Origin: Pseudomonadota bacterium
Lineage (GTDB): Bacteria; Pseudomonadota; Zetaproteobacteria; Mariprofundales; Mariprofundaceae
Reading direction: 5' to 3'
Length of the DNA: 5,966 bases
Assembly: GCA_002401635.1 (NCBI GenBank)
Contig: NVTQ01000016.1
Coordinates: forward strand, 7,779 to 13,744
Shown here: piece by piece, positions 1 to 5,966 of the stretch
How positions within the stretch are numbered: position 1 is the stretch's first letter
Layout of the letters: every line of letters begins with the position of its first letter
Made by a program: the position numbers and the translations under genes
The notes under the pieces: model-generated
The model's input: the letters and a program-made list of their open reading frames with translations, nothing else
The model's database searches: none
Told to the model about the DNA's origin: nothing

Positions 1-1532
1 TCTCTTGGCACTTCACGCAATGCCAAGCGTGCTCGAACATGCTCTGCCAATTCAACCCACACCGCCCCAGTGCCAAGCTCAACGACCTTACCTTTCACTG
101 CTGCACCACGTTTTACACCTGCAATAAAGATTTCAAATGGATCATCTGATAACTGCTTGATACCCAAACCAATACGTTGCTTGGCAACATCCACACCCAA
201 TACAACACACTCAACATCCTGACCTTTACTGAATGTTTTCATCACATCTTCGCCGCTTTCAGTCCACGATAGGTTGCCAATATGCACCAAACCATCCAGA
301 CCATCCGCCAAACCAACAAAGAAACCAAAATCTGTAATGTTGCGAATCTTGCCCGTTACTTTTGAGCCTTCTGAATGCTCAGACATCCATGCTTGCCATG
401 GGTTTTCTGCAACTTCCTTCAAACTCAAACGGATACGTCGCTGCTCTGTATCAACTTCCAATACTGCAACATCAACCACATCACCTTCCGCCAATACTTC
501 TGTAGGCTTCACATCCTGACGTGTCCAACTCATTTCAGAGCGATGAATCAAACCTTCAACACCCGCTTCTAATTCTACCACCGCACCAAAATCCAATAAT
601 TTACGCACAGTGCCTGTTAAACGCATACCCGTTTCATAGGTGTTGGCAACATGTTCCCAAGGGTCTTGCTGTAGATTCTTTTTGGAAATAGAAATCTTAC
701 CCGTTTCCGCATTCAATTTTACAACTTCCGCCGTCACTGTCTGACCAATACTCAGCATTTCCGATGGATGGTTAATACGTCGCCATGCCATATCCGACAC
801 GTGCAACAAAGCATCCACACCACCCAAATCAACAAAAGCACCAAAATCTGCCAAACGTTTTACTTCACCAGTGACTTTATCACCCAGTTTCACCGTTTCA
901 AAAAATGCTGCCTGCTTTTCTGCGGCAACAGCAGCCAAAGGTTGTTTGCGAGAAACAACAATATTGGCGGGGTAATGGGTTGCTTCCAAAATCGCTACCT
1001 CATAACGATTACCCAACAACTGCTCTGCTCCCATACCTGCATGCGTATCTACTTCCGAGCGCGGCATAAAGGCTTGCAAACCACCCAAATCTACACGAAA
1101 ACCACCCTTCACTTCAGAAGTAACGGTTGCCTCCACAGTCTTACTCTCTGCCACAGCAGCATCAACCATTGCCCATAATTCGCGGCGTTTGCCTTCCAAA
1201 ACAGATAAGCGTACAGAGCCTCCCGCAGATACAACGATAGCCTCAATTTCAGCGCCAACTGTGGGTACATCCATGTTTAATGACGCGAACTCAGTGACCG
1301 CAATAGAGCCTTCATTCTTGGTGCCAACATCCATAATGACATTTTCACTATTAACCGCGACAACAATACCACGAATACTTTCGCCTTTTTTCAGGCTATG
1401 CTCTTCTTTCAAAGAAGCCTCAAACATTGCTTTAAAGTTTTCTTCCTCTGGAATCGCTTGCTCTACAACTTGCTCTACAGCCTGTTCTACAACTTTCTCT
1501 GCGTCCTGTTTTAAAACCTGTTCTTCTACCAT
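1..1532 (-). CDS. rpsA: 30S ribosomal protein S1, C-terminus cut by window edge
   Basis: Ribosomal protein S1 binds single-stranded mRNA and helps dock it on the 30S subunit. The open frame runs from ATG at 1532 off the left edge: 510 complete codons without a stop, against 557 residues in E. coli S1. OB-fold S1 repeats are visible at about residues 49-112, 131-195, 216-284, 301-371 and 388-458, and a sixth starts near 475 and is cut. Diagnostic strings include KGGFRVDLGG (142-151), LADFGAFVDLGGVDALLHVS (227-246), LLDFGAVVEL (312-321) and ITDFGFFVGL (399-408). The segment NFKAMFEASLKEE (32-44) matches the N-terminal helix with which E. coli S1 begins, so this protein carries about 28 extra acidic, repetitive residues in front. 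The start is supported by AGGTGG at 1544-1549, but its 11-base spacing is long. A shorter product starting at Met36 would lose part of the conserved helix and is less likely. The gene lies 47 bases after cmk, its usual neighbour. Confidence 0.98.
   Translation of the reverse strand, partial: MVEEQVLKQDAEKVVEQAVEQVVEQAIPEEENFKAMFEASLKEEHSLKKGESIRGIVVAVNSENVIMDVGTKNEGSIAVTEFASLNMDVPTVGAEIEAIVVSAGGSVRLSVLEGKRRELWAMVDAAVAESKTVEATVTSEVKGGFRVDLGGLQAFMPRSEVDTHAGMGAEQLLGNRYEVAILEATHYPANIVVSRKQPLAAVAAEKQAAFFETVKLGDKVTGEVKRLADFGAFVDLGGVDALLHVSDMAWRRINHPSEMLSIGQTVTAEVVKLNAETGKISISKKNLQQDPWEHVANTYETGMRLTGTVRKLLDFGAVVELEAGVEGLIHRSEMSWTRQDVKPTEVLAEGDVVDVAVLEVDTEQRRIRLSLKEVAENPWQAWMSEHSEGSKVTGKIRNITDFGFFVGLADGLDGLVHIGNLSWTESGEDVMKTFSKGQDVECVVLGVDVAKQRIGLGIKQLSDDPFEIFIAGVKRGAAVKGKVVELGTGAVWVELAEHVRARLALREVPR
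1457..1528 (-). repeat. 12-bp tandem repeat inside the rpsA 5' end
   Basis: Six consecutive 12-base units are visible. On the plus strand the first three are nearly identical: cttgctctacaa, cttgctctacag and cctgttctacaa (1457-1492). The next three, ctttctctgcgt, cctgttttaaaa and cctgttcttcta, are progressively diverged. Twelve bases equal four codons, so the protein shows a tetrad repeat of the type VVEQ-AVEQ-VVEQ (about residues 14-25), preceded by degenerate copies VEEQ, VLKQ and DAEK. Because the period is a multiple of three, copy-number change would keep the frame open. The pattern suggests local duplication by slippage and makes a short acidic helix likely; both are inferences. Confidence 0.85.
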
Positions 1533-1579
1533 GACTCTTGTTTCCACCTATGAAATAAAATCTACAAAACTCTTAAAAC
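1533..1579 (-). promoter_or_regulatory. cmk-rpsA intergenic leader with rpsA ribosome binding site
   Basis: This 47-base spacer is the only real gap between genes in the window. Read on the minus strand it is rich in A and U and contains GAGTTTTAAGAGTTTTG, a direct repeat of GAGTTTT, followed by ATTTTATTTCAT. AGGTGG at 1544-1549 is the likely Shine-Dalgarno sequence, 11 bases before the rpsA ATG. In E. coli the rpsA leader is known to be an autoregulatory target of S1, and S1 prefers AU-rich single-stranded RNA, so a similar role is plausible here but not shown. I see no GC-rich stem followed by a U-run, so no intrinsic terminator separates cmk from rpsA. Confidence 0.5.
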
Positions 1580-2278
1580 TCAAATTGCATGAATCAAATC
1601 ACGTCGTTCCAAAACAGCCAAAACCCGATCAACAACTTCATCCACACGCATGATTGTGGAATCAACTTGGATCGCTCCTTTGGCTCGTTCAAGCGGTGCA
1701 CAATCACGCTCTGCATCACGCTTATCACGCTCCATCAATTCATCCGCCACCTGCTCAATGGATAATTCTTTATCCTTCACATGCAACTGTGCCCAACGTC
1801 GCCTTGCTCGCTCACGCTGACTGGCCGTTAAAAAAAACTTCGCCTGCGCATCTGGCAATACCACCGTGCCAATATCACGACCATCCATCACACAACCAGA
1901 TACGGCAATATCGCGTTGCACATCAAGCAGCAATGTCCGCACTTTGGGAAAATGTGCCACCTGCGATGCCAAGCCCCCGACATCCTCACCACGTAGCAAG
2001 GAAGTGCAATCATTGCTTTCAAAAAAGATACCTTCTGCACGCCACTGCATCTTTGGTAATACATCATTCAAGGTCTGCAATACAGCCGACTCATCCACTA
2101 AATCCACATCTGCCTCGGCAGCTTGCCAACCTGCAAAACGATACAACAAACCTGTGTCCAATACAGGCAAACCCAACTCTTCACCCACACGCTTTGCCAC
2201 CGTGCCTTTACCCGAGCCCGAAGGGCCATCCACGGCAATCTGCAAACCAGCAATAGGTTCCCAATACAAAGCCACCAC
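1580..2278 (-). CDS. cmk: Cytidylate kinase
   Basis: Cytoplasmic (d)CMP kinase, transferring phosphate from ATP to CMP or dCMP in nucleotide salvage and mRNA-turnover recycling. The protein is 232 residues, close to the 227 of E. coli. The P-loop GPSGSGKGT is at 18-26, DTG at 41-43 lies in the region where the family has DSG, and the family signature MDGRDIGT is at 131-138. The arginine-rich lid segment ASQRERARRR (152-161) and the C-terminal RDKRDAERDCAPL (184-196), with the Arg/Asp residues that contact CMP in the family, are also present. The start is GTG at 2278, whose G is the last base of the aroA TAG stop. GGAG at 2288-2291, nine bases upstream inside aroA, supports it; an adjacent GTG at 2275 is possible but further from this site. 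The one-base TAGTG overlap suggests translational coupling to aroA. rpsA follows downstream, as in many proteobacteria. Confidence 0.97.
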   Translation of the reverse strand: MVALYWEPIAGLQIAVDGPSGSGKGTVAKRVGEELGLPVLDTGLLYRFAGWQAAEADVDLVDESAVLQTLNDVLPKMQWRAEGIFFESNDCTSLLRGEDVGGLASQVAHFPKVRTLLLDVQRDIAVSGCVMDGRDIGTVVLPDAQAKFFLTASQRERARRRWAQLHVKDKELSIEQVADELMERDKRDAERDCAPLERAKGAIQVDSTIMRVDEVVDRVLAVLERRDLIHAI

Positions 2279-3609
2279 TATTTTTCACTCCAGCGCACGT
2301 TCATGCCCAGCGATTGTGCCAAGGGTACAAAATCAGGAAAGGATGTCGCAATCGCGGCTGCATTTTCAATGGTCATTTCAGATTCTGCACATTGCGCCGC
2401 CACAGCCATCGCCATGGCAATACGATGATCACCACGCGCATCGACTGTGCAGTTGCCTTGCAACAAACCGCCCACAATGACTGCGCCATCGGGCTTCTCT
2501 GCAATGTTCGCACCTGCCAACTGCAAAGCTTCCGCCATGACCGCAATGCGATCTGACTCTTTCACTCGCAACTCTTCTGCTTCAGACAATACAAATTCAC
2601 CTTGCGCAAGACTTGCCGCTGCAAATAATACAGGGAATTCATCAATGGCATCGGGCACATCCGCAGGGTTTACCTTTACACCGTTTAAACCTCGATACAC
2701 CACATGAATATCTGCCACAGACTCTTCACCCACCAAGGCTTCATTCTGCAAGCTCATATCCCCATTCATACCCGATAAAATACGTTTCCAGCCATTACGC
2801 AACGGATTCATACCAATGCGCTCAAGTGTAATATCCGAATCTTTCACCAACGATGCCGCGACAGCAAAGAATGTTGCAGAAGATGGGTCGGCTGGAATGT
2901 ATACAGGCTCACTCGGCGCAGTCAACTTGCCTGTTGGGTTTAAACGAATAAGACCATCATCATCCACGCTTACAGGCTGCCCAAACAGCGGCAGCATGCG
3001 CTCAGTATGATCGCGCGTTGGACGCGGCTCGGATACCGTCGTTTCGCCTTCGGCATACAATGCTGCCAATAACACACAGGATTTTACCTGCGCACTGGCA
3101 ACCTTTGAAACATGCTGAATAGCTTTTAGTTTTCCGCCCTGAATCGTGAGTGGCAACAAATCACCCTCGCCTTCCACCACTGCTCCCATATTGCGAACAG
3201 GGTCAGCGACACGTTGCATTGGGCGCACTTGCAAAGATGCATCGCCTGTCACGGTCACATCAAAATCTTGACCCGCAAACACACCCATCATCAAACGTAC
3301 ACACGTACCCGAATTGCCTGCATCAAGGGTATTCGAAGGTTTTTTCAAACCATGCAATCCCACACCATGCACGCGCAGAGAGGTCTTCTCATTATTCAAC
3401 CAATCAATCGACACGCCCATCTGCACAAACATCTCTGCTGTTGCCAAACAATCCTCACCTGGCAAAAAACCATGGATTTCGGTTGTTCCATCAGCCAATG
3501 CCGCCAGCATAACCGCACGATGTGACATGGATTTATCTCCAGGCACACTTACTTTGCCACTTAAACCTGTTTTTGCAGGGCCTGCAATCAATGTTCCGCC
3601 CACATTCAT
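2278..3609 (-). CDS. aroA: 3-phosphoshikimate 1-carboxyvinyltransferase (EPSP synthase), class II-like
   Basis: Catalyses shikimate-3-phosphate plus phosphoenolpyruvate to EPSP, the sixth step of the shikimate pathway. The 443-residue protein is complete. Visible motifs are PGDKSMSHR (23-31, with the substrate-binding Lys26), GNSGT (98-102) followed by Arg105, GDASL (122-126), SAQVK (172-176), RDHTE (199-203), DPSSA (241-245), the catalytic-region DEFP (323-326), LRVKESDR (347-354) and DHRIAM (394-399). GDKS, SAQVK and RDHTE are motifs described for class II enzymes, and ATSFP near the C-terminus (421-425) has no Lys where E. coli has Lys411. The fourth class II motif, N-x-T-R, reads NPLR (268-271), so the match is three of four. 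The residue corresponding to CP4 Ala100 is Gly101, the common form. The ATG start is preceded by GGAG at 3617-3620 with seven-base spacing and overlaps the tyrA stop as ATGA. The class assignment is by eye. Confidence 0.98.
   Translation of the reverse strand: MNVGGTLIAGPAKTGLSGKVSVPGDKSMSHRAVMLAALADGTTEIHGFLPGEDCLATAEMFVQMGVSIDWLNNEKTSLRVHGVGLHGLKKPSNTLDAGNSGTCVRLMMGVFAGQDFDVTVTGDASLQVRPMQRVADPVRNMGAVVEGEGDLLPLTIQGGKLKAIQHVSKVASAQVKSCVLLAALYAEGETTVSEPRPTRDHTERMLPLFGQPVSVDDDGLIRLNPTGKLTAPSEPVYIPADPSSATFFAVAASLVKDSDITLERIGMNPLRNGWKRILSGMNGDMSLQNEALVGEESVADIHVVYRGLNGVKVNPADVPDAIDEFPVLFAAASLAQGEFVLSEAEELRVKESDRIAVMAEALQLAGANIAEKPDGAVIVGGLLQGNCTVDARGDHRIAMAMAVAAQCAESEMTIENAAAIATSFPDFVPLAQSLGMNVRWSEK
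2288..2291 (-). promoter_or_regulatory. Ribosome binding site of cmk within aroA
   Basis: GGAG nine bases before GTG 2278, in the last codons of aroA. It favours GTG 2278 over the neighbouring GTG 2275 as the cmk start. Confidence 0.6.
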
Positions 3610-4478
3610 AACTTATCTCCATATTTGGACATCCAAATGTCCCGCGCCTGTTTTGCCGATGTGAATTTATCCAACAATGCGTCACCATCATGTGCTTTTA
3701 AGGCATCGCGCAAAGCACTCAATTCTTCTTGCAAGGCATCAATCTTATCCACAATTGCACTTTGATTGCATAAAGCAATATCTCGCCACATTTCAGGTGA
3801 TGATGAAGCAATGCGTGTAAAATCTCGAAAGCCGCCTGCTGCAAAACGAAACGCCGCATCACCTTTACCCACGGCATTCACAATCGCAAATGCTGCCAAA
3901 TGCGGCAAATGACTCACCGCTGCCAAGACATCATCATGTTCAGCCGCCGACATAATTTTCACGCGCGAACCCACCGCTTCCCACATGCTTTGCACCCGTG
4001 CCAAAGCCTTGACATCCGTCTTCTCATTGGGTGTTAAAATACATTTTTTATCGTCAAACAACTCCGCAAATGCTGCTGCTGCGCCTGAATATTCGGTGCC
4101 CGCAATCGGGTGGGCTGGCACAAAACGTGATGCATCACGCAAATATTTCTCTGCCGATGCCATCACCGACTGTTTGGTGCTGCCCGCATCTGTAACCACT
4201 GCTTTATCAGGTAAAGATTTCGCCAGCGCGGCAAACACCTGATCACACGCCGCTACAGGCACAGCCAACAACACCATATCGGCATCAGCAACGGCTGTCG
4301 CAATATCATGGCTAAAATCATCAATCACACCGAGACGCACCGCTTCTTCAAGGTTTTCAACACTGCGACCCACACCTGTAATGCGCCCAACACAACCTGC
4401 ACGGCGCAATGCCAATGCTACAGAGCCGCCTATCAGCCCTATACCAATCACCACAAGATGTTTGATATGTAAACTCAT
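3606..4478 (-). CDS. tyrA: Prephenate/arogenate (cyclohexadienyl) dehydrogenase
   Basis: Oxidatively decarboxylates prephenate (to 4-hydroxyphenylpyruvate) and/or arogenate (to tyrosine). The complete 290-residue protein has an N-terminal Rossmann fold with GIGLIGGS (12-19) and then the dehydrogenase domain, with HPIAGTEYSG (123-132, including the family catalytic His) and SHLPH (189-193). The segment GGFRDFTRIASSSPEMWRDI (215-234) is also a family hallmark. There is no fused chorismate mutase, no C-terminal ACT domain and no fused AroA, so it is a minimal single-domain form. After the second strand the loop reads GVGRS (35-39), with Arg/Ser where NAD-dependent relatives usually have an acidic residue, which hints at NADP use. 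Prephenate versus arogenate preference cannot be read from the sequence. The ATG start is preceded by AGGTGG (4483-4488) and overlaps the hisC stop by four bases; its own stop overlaps the aroA ATG by four bases. Confidence 0.96.
   Translation of the reverse strand: MSLHIKHLVVIGIGLIGGSVALALRRAGCVGRITGVGRSVENLEEAVRLGVIDDFSHDIATAVADADMVLLAVPVAACDQVFAALAKSLPDKAVVTDAGSTKQSVMASAEKYLRDASRFVPAHPIAGTEYSGAAAAFAELFDDKKCILTPNEKTDVKALARVQSMWEAVGSRVKIMSAAEHDDVLAAVSHLPHLAAFAIVNAVGKGDAAFRFAAGGFRDFTRIASSSPEMWRDIALCNQSAIVDKIDALQEELSALRDALKAHDGDALLDKFTSAKQARDIWMSKYGDKL
3617..3620 (-). promoter_or_regulatory. Ribosome binding site of aroA within tyrA
   Basis: GGAG followed by a seven-base spacer and the aroA ATG. 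It sits in the last codons of tyrA, so ribosomes finishing tyrA are well placed to restart on aroA through the ATGA overlap. Confidence 0.7.
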
Positions 4479-5599
4479 ACTTCCACCTGCTTCAATACCG
4501 CATTCAAGCCGTTCAAAAGTTTGTCATTTTCCTCGGCTGTGCCGACTGAAATCCGCAAGTAATCATTCAGCCCATAACCCGCCAAAGGGCGCGGAATAAT
4601 ACCCTTATCTTCGAGTTTATTTAGAATTCCGCCTGCTTTTGCATGCTTGAGCAGTACAAAATTGGCATAGGATTTTCCACCCAGCACACCCAAATCATCA
4701 AAAGCAATCTCCAAGCGCGCACGCTCAGCTTTAACCTTTGCCACCTTATCCATCACCCAATCGCCATCATCAAGTGCTGCCAATGCGGCAACTTGTGCAA
4801 AGTTATTGACATTAAAAGGCTCACGAAAACGATTCACAACAGCCAATAAACGCGCATCGGCAATGGCATAACCCACACGGCAACCCGCCAAACCATAAGC
4901 TTTGGAAAATGTGCGGCTCACCACCAAGCCTGGATGTTTGAGCGTTTGCAAACTATCCGCCTTTATATCTGCCACAAACTCATCGTAGGCTTCATCCAGA
5001 ATCACCACTGTTTGACGTGGCAAAACATCCAGAAATGCTTGTAGTGCATCATTGCTCAACAGTGTTCCTGTAGGGTTGTTCGGGTTGGCAATGCAAACCA
5101 CCTTGGTCTTAGCATTCACAGCCGCTGCCATGGCTTGCAAATCGTGCCCCAAATCAGCGGTGTCTGGCACAGCAGCTTGTATTGCTCCTGCCGCTTGTGT
5201 TGCCAAAGCATAAACAATAAATCCGCACTGGCTGTACACCACTTCATCACCAGCCCCTGCGAAACAACGAATCAACAACTCCAACACTTCATTCGAGCCA
5301 TTACCAATGAGCACTTGATTTGCTTGCACGTCATGGCGCGCTGCCAAAGCAGATTTAAGCTCCGTGCAATCACCATCGGGATAACGATGCACCTCAGACA
5401 CAGCTTGTTGCATCGCAAGCATAGCTTTCGGGCTAGGCCCATAAGCATTCTCATTCGATGCCAGTTTTACGGCATACGACAAACCTTTTTCACGCAATAA
5501 TTGTTCCACAGGTTTGCCTGGAATATAAGGGTATAGACCCTGCGTTTGCGCAACAGCCCTGCCCAGCCAATCAACCTCTGTCTGTTCAATCTCTGCCAC
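4475..5599 (-). CDS. hisC: Histidinol-phosphate / aromatic aminotransferase (HisC family)
   Basis: PLP-dependent fold-type I aminotransferase of the HisC family, 374 residues from the GTG start chosen here. Seen in order: YPYIPGKP (23-30), KLASNEN (45-51), the phosphate-binding region IGNGSNE (98-104), ANPNNPTG (171-178), LDEAY (201-205, Asp202 pairing with the PLP pyridine nitrogen), SRTFSKAYGLAGCRVGY (228-244, with Lys233 forming the Schiff base) and YLRISVG (347-353, Arg349 binding the substrate carboxylate). In many proteobacteria the copy between pheA and tyrA is a second HisC (hisC2) acting in aromatic as well as histidine metabolism. That reading fits this position, but specificity cannot be read from sequence and the rest of the genome is not visible. 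The GTG start lies one base after the pheA stop. The frame stays open upstream to a TTG at 5632, which would add 11 residues overlapping pheA. The last codon runs into the ATGA overlap with tyrA. Confidence 0.95.
   Translation of the reverse strand: MAEIEQTEVDWLGRAVAQTQGLYPYIPGKPVEQLLREKGLSYAVKLASNENAYGPSPKAMLAMQQAVSEVHRYPDGDCTELKSALAARHDVQANQVLIGNGSNEVLELLIRCFAGAGDEVVYSQCGFIVYALATQAAGAIQAAVPDTADLGHDLQAMAAAVNAKTKVVCIANPNNPTGTLLSNDALQAFLDVLPRQTVVILDEAYDEFVADIKADSLQTLKHPGLVVSRTFSKAYGLAGCRVGYAIADARLLAVVNRFREPFNVNNFAQVAALAALDDGDWVMDKVAKVKAERARLEIAFDDLGVLGGKSYANFVLLKHAKAGGILNKLEDKGIIPRPLAGYGLNDYLRISVGTAEENDKLLNGLNAVLKQVEV
4483..4488 (-). promoter_or_regulatory. Ribosome binding site of tyrA within hisC
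   Basis: AGGTGG with a short four-base spacer (AAGT) before the tyrA ATG, lying in the last codons of hisC. The same AGGTGG hexamer precedes rpsA, there with a much longer spacer. Confidence 0.6.
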
Positions 5600-5600
5600 G

Positions 5601-5966
5601 TTATAATTTCCTTGATACGGGATACGAGCCAAGCACCTTCACCATCGCGCCCATTGCCTCTACATCAGCAATGGCATCGGACATGTTTTGATCATCCCTA
5701 TGCCCCTGCACATCCATAAAAAACACATATTCCCAAAGTTTTTTCTTCGATGGGCGCGATTCGATACGCGTTAAACCCATATCACGTTCGGCAAACGGTT
5801 TGACCAAACCATACAATGCACCTGGCACATCTTTCACGGCAATCACCAAGCCTGTCTTATCTTCGCCCGATGCAGGTGAATCATGCTGACCAATCACAAA
5901 AAAGCGCGTGGTATTATGATGGTGATCTTCGATGTTGGCAGCTAGCACGGGCAAGGCTTTATTCTC
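5601..5966 (-). CDS. pheA: Prephenate dehydratase C-terminal part (P-protein), N-terminus outside window
   Basis: Prephenate dehydratase converts prephenate to phenylpyruvate, the committed step to phenylalanine. Only the last 121 codons are present; the frame is open through the right edge, so no start in the window is genuine. Visible residues 18-22 read NTTRF, containing the TRF motif that ends the dehydratase catalytic domain. A C-terminal ACT regulatory domain follows, about visible residues 37-116, with the phenylalanine-binding motifs GAL (49-51) and ESRP (69-72) and the typical W-x-Y-x-FF-x-D-x-x-GH stretch. An intact ACT domain indicates feedback inhibition by phenylalanine, known for the family. 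Whether an N-terminal chorismate mutase is fused, as in most proteobacterial P-proteins, cannot be seen. The stop is TAA, one base before the hisC start. Confidence 0.97.
   Translation of the reverse strand, partial: ENKALPVLAANIEDHHHNTTRFFVIGQHDSPASGEDKTGLVIAVKDVPGALYGLVKPFAERDMGLTRIESRPSKKKLWEYVFFMDVQGHRDDQNMSDAIADVEAMGAMVKVLGSYPVSRKL
5608..5613 (-). promoter_or_regulatory. Ribosome binding site deciding the hisC start
   Basis: The minus strand reads AAGGAAATTATAACGTG. AAGGAA lies nine bases before GTG 5599, inside the last codons of pheA, whose TAA stop is part of the spacer. This is a better initiation context than the upstream in-frame TTG at 5632, where the nearest purine-rich AAGG is only about three bases away. 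The placement also fits termination-reinitiation coupling from pheA to hisC. Confidence 0.75.

Larger units (their letters stand above)
1..5966 (-). other. Aromatic amino acid / cmk / rpsA operon segment
   Basis: Six genes in one direction with junctions of +1, -4, -4, -1 and +47 bases, and no terminator-like hairpin between any of them, suggest a single transcription unit. The upstream promoter and first genes lie beyond the right edge; in related genomes gyrA and/or serC often precede pheA and ihfB follows rpsA. Extra internal promoters for rpsA, known inside cmk in E. coli, are possible, but I found no convincing one here. Confidence 0.8.

Noticed and set aside
1555..1583. Possible rpsA promoter: TTGAGT, 17-base spacer, TTTTAT on the minus strand
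   Set aside because: Only about four of six matches in each box, and the -10 lacks the A at position 2. The predicted transcript start near 1548 would fall inside the AGGTGG ribosome binding site and leave a non-functional leader.
274..1653. Plus-strand open frames opposite rpsA
   Set aside because: The minus strand encodes continuous S1 repeats throughout, and the plus-strand translations are low-complexity shadows without family features.
1654..2480. Long plus-strand open frames (about 200 codons) opposite cmk and aroA
   Set aside because: They lie antisense to strongly conserved genes, are rich in His, Pro, Ser and Thr as expected of antisense shadows, show no recognisable domain, and one crosses the cmk-aroA boundary.
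3606..3609. Possible programmed frameshift joining tyrA and aroA
   Set aside because: There is no slippery heptamer at the junction, and aroA has its own well-spaced GGAG and ATG; ordinary overlap coupling is sufficient.
5272..5454. Minus-strand 60-codon frame overlapping hisC in another phase
   Set aside because: It sits wholly within the conserved hisC core and has a Cys/Leu/Arg-rich shadow composition with no recognisable domain.
5601..5954. A complete small ACT-domain protein starting at GTG 5954
   Set aside because: The frame is open to the window edge, and the TRF motif of the prephenate dehydratase catalytic domain is already present, so this is the tail of a longer PheA.
1..5966. 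Frequent TGCCAA / TTGGCA hexamers that might be a DNA uptake or other genome-wide motif
   Set aside because: The flanking bases are not conserved between copies, and most copies are in coding sequence, often as Leu-Ala codons (TTG GCA); codon and dipeptide preference explains them.

Overview
The window is one stretch of a conserved chromosomal operon. Everything in it is read on the minus strand, so transcription runs from the high-coordinate end to the low-coordinate end. In transcription order it holds the 3' end of pheA (prephenate dehydratase, ACT domain), hisC (histidinol-phosphate/aromatic aminotransferase), tyrA (prephenate/arogenate dehydrogenase), aroA (EPSP synthase), cmk (cytidylate kinase) and most of rpsA (ribosomal protein S1). 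pheA and rpsA are cut by the window edges; the other four genes are complete and undamaged. I see no mobile element, RNA gene, CRISPR array or terminator.

Organism: the order pheA-hisC-tyrA-aroA-cmk-rpsA is the classical arrangement of many Gamma- and Betaproteobacteria and their relatives. Composition is moderate and slightly AT-leaning. tyrA and aroA are separate genes, which argues against Pseudomonas or Acinetobacter, where the two are commonly fused. A beta/gamma/zeta-type proteobacterium is the best call; the sequence alone does not give me a genus.

Layout: the genes are packed tightly. The pheA stop and the hisC GTG start are one base apart. hisC/tyrA and tyrA/aroA each overlap by four bases (ATGA). 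aroA/cmk overlap by one base (TAGTG). Only cmk/rpsA has a gap, 47 bases. Each internal start has a Shine-Dalgarno-like sequence inside the preceding gene, which suggests translational coupling. The hisC start is best placed at GTG 5599, not at the longer TTG-started reading frame.

Function: AroA makes 5-enolpyruvylshikimate-3-phosphate, the precursor of chorismate. PheA and TyrA take prephenate towards phenylalanine and tyrosine. HisC probably supplies transamination for histidine and/or the aromatic amino acids. Cmk recycles CMP/dCMP, and S1 supports translation initiation.

Nothing here looks like a new biological system. The points worth a second look are a 28-residue N-terminal extension of S1 built from a 12-bp tandem repeat, a class II-like set of motifs in AroA, a TyrA cofactor loop suggesting NADP use, and the unfused but overlapping tyrA-aroA junction.
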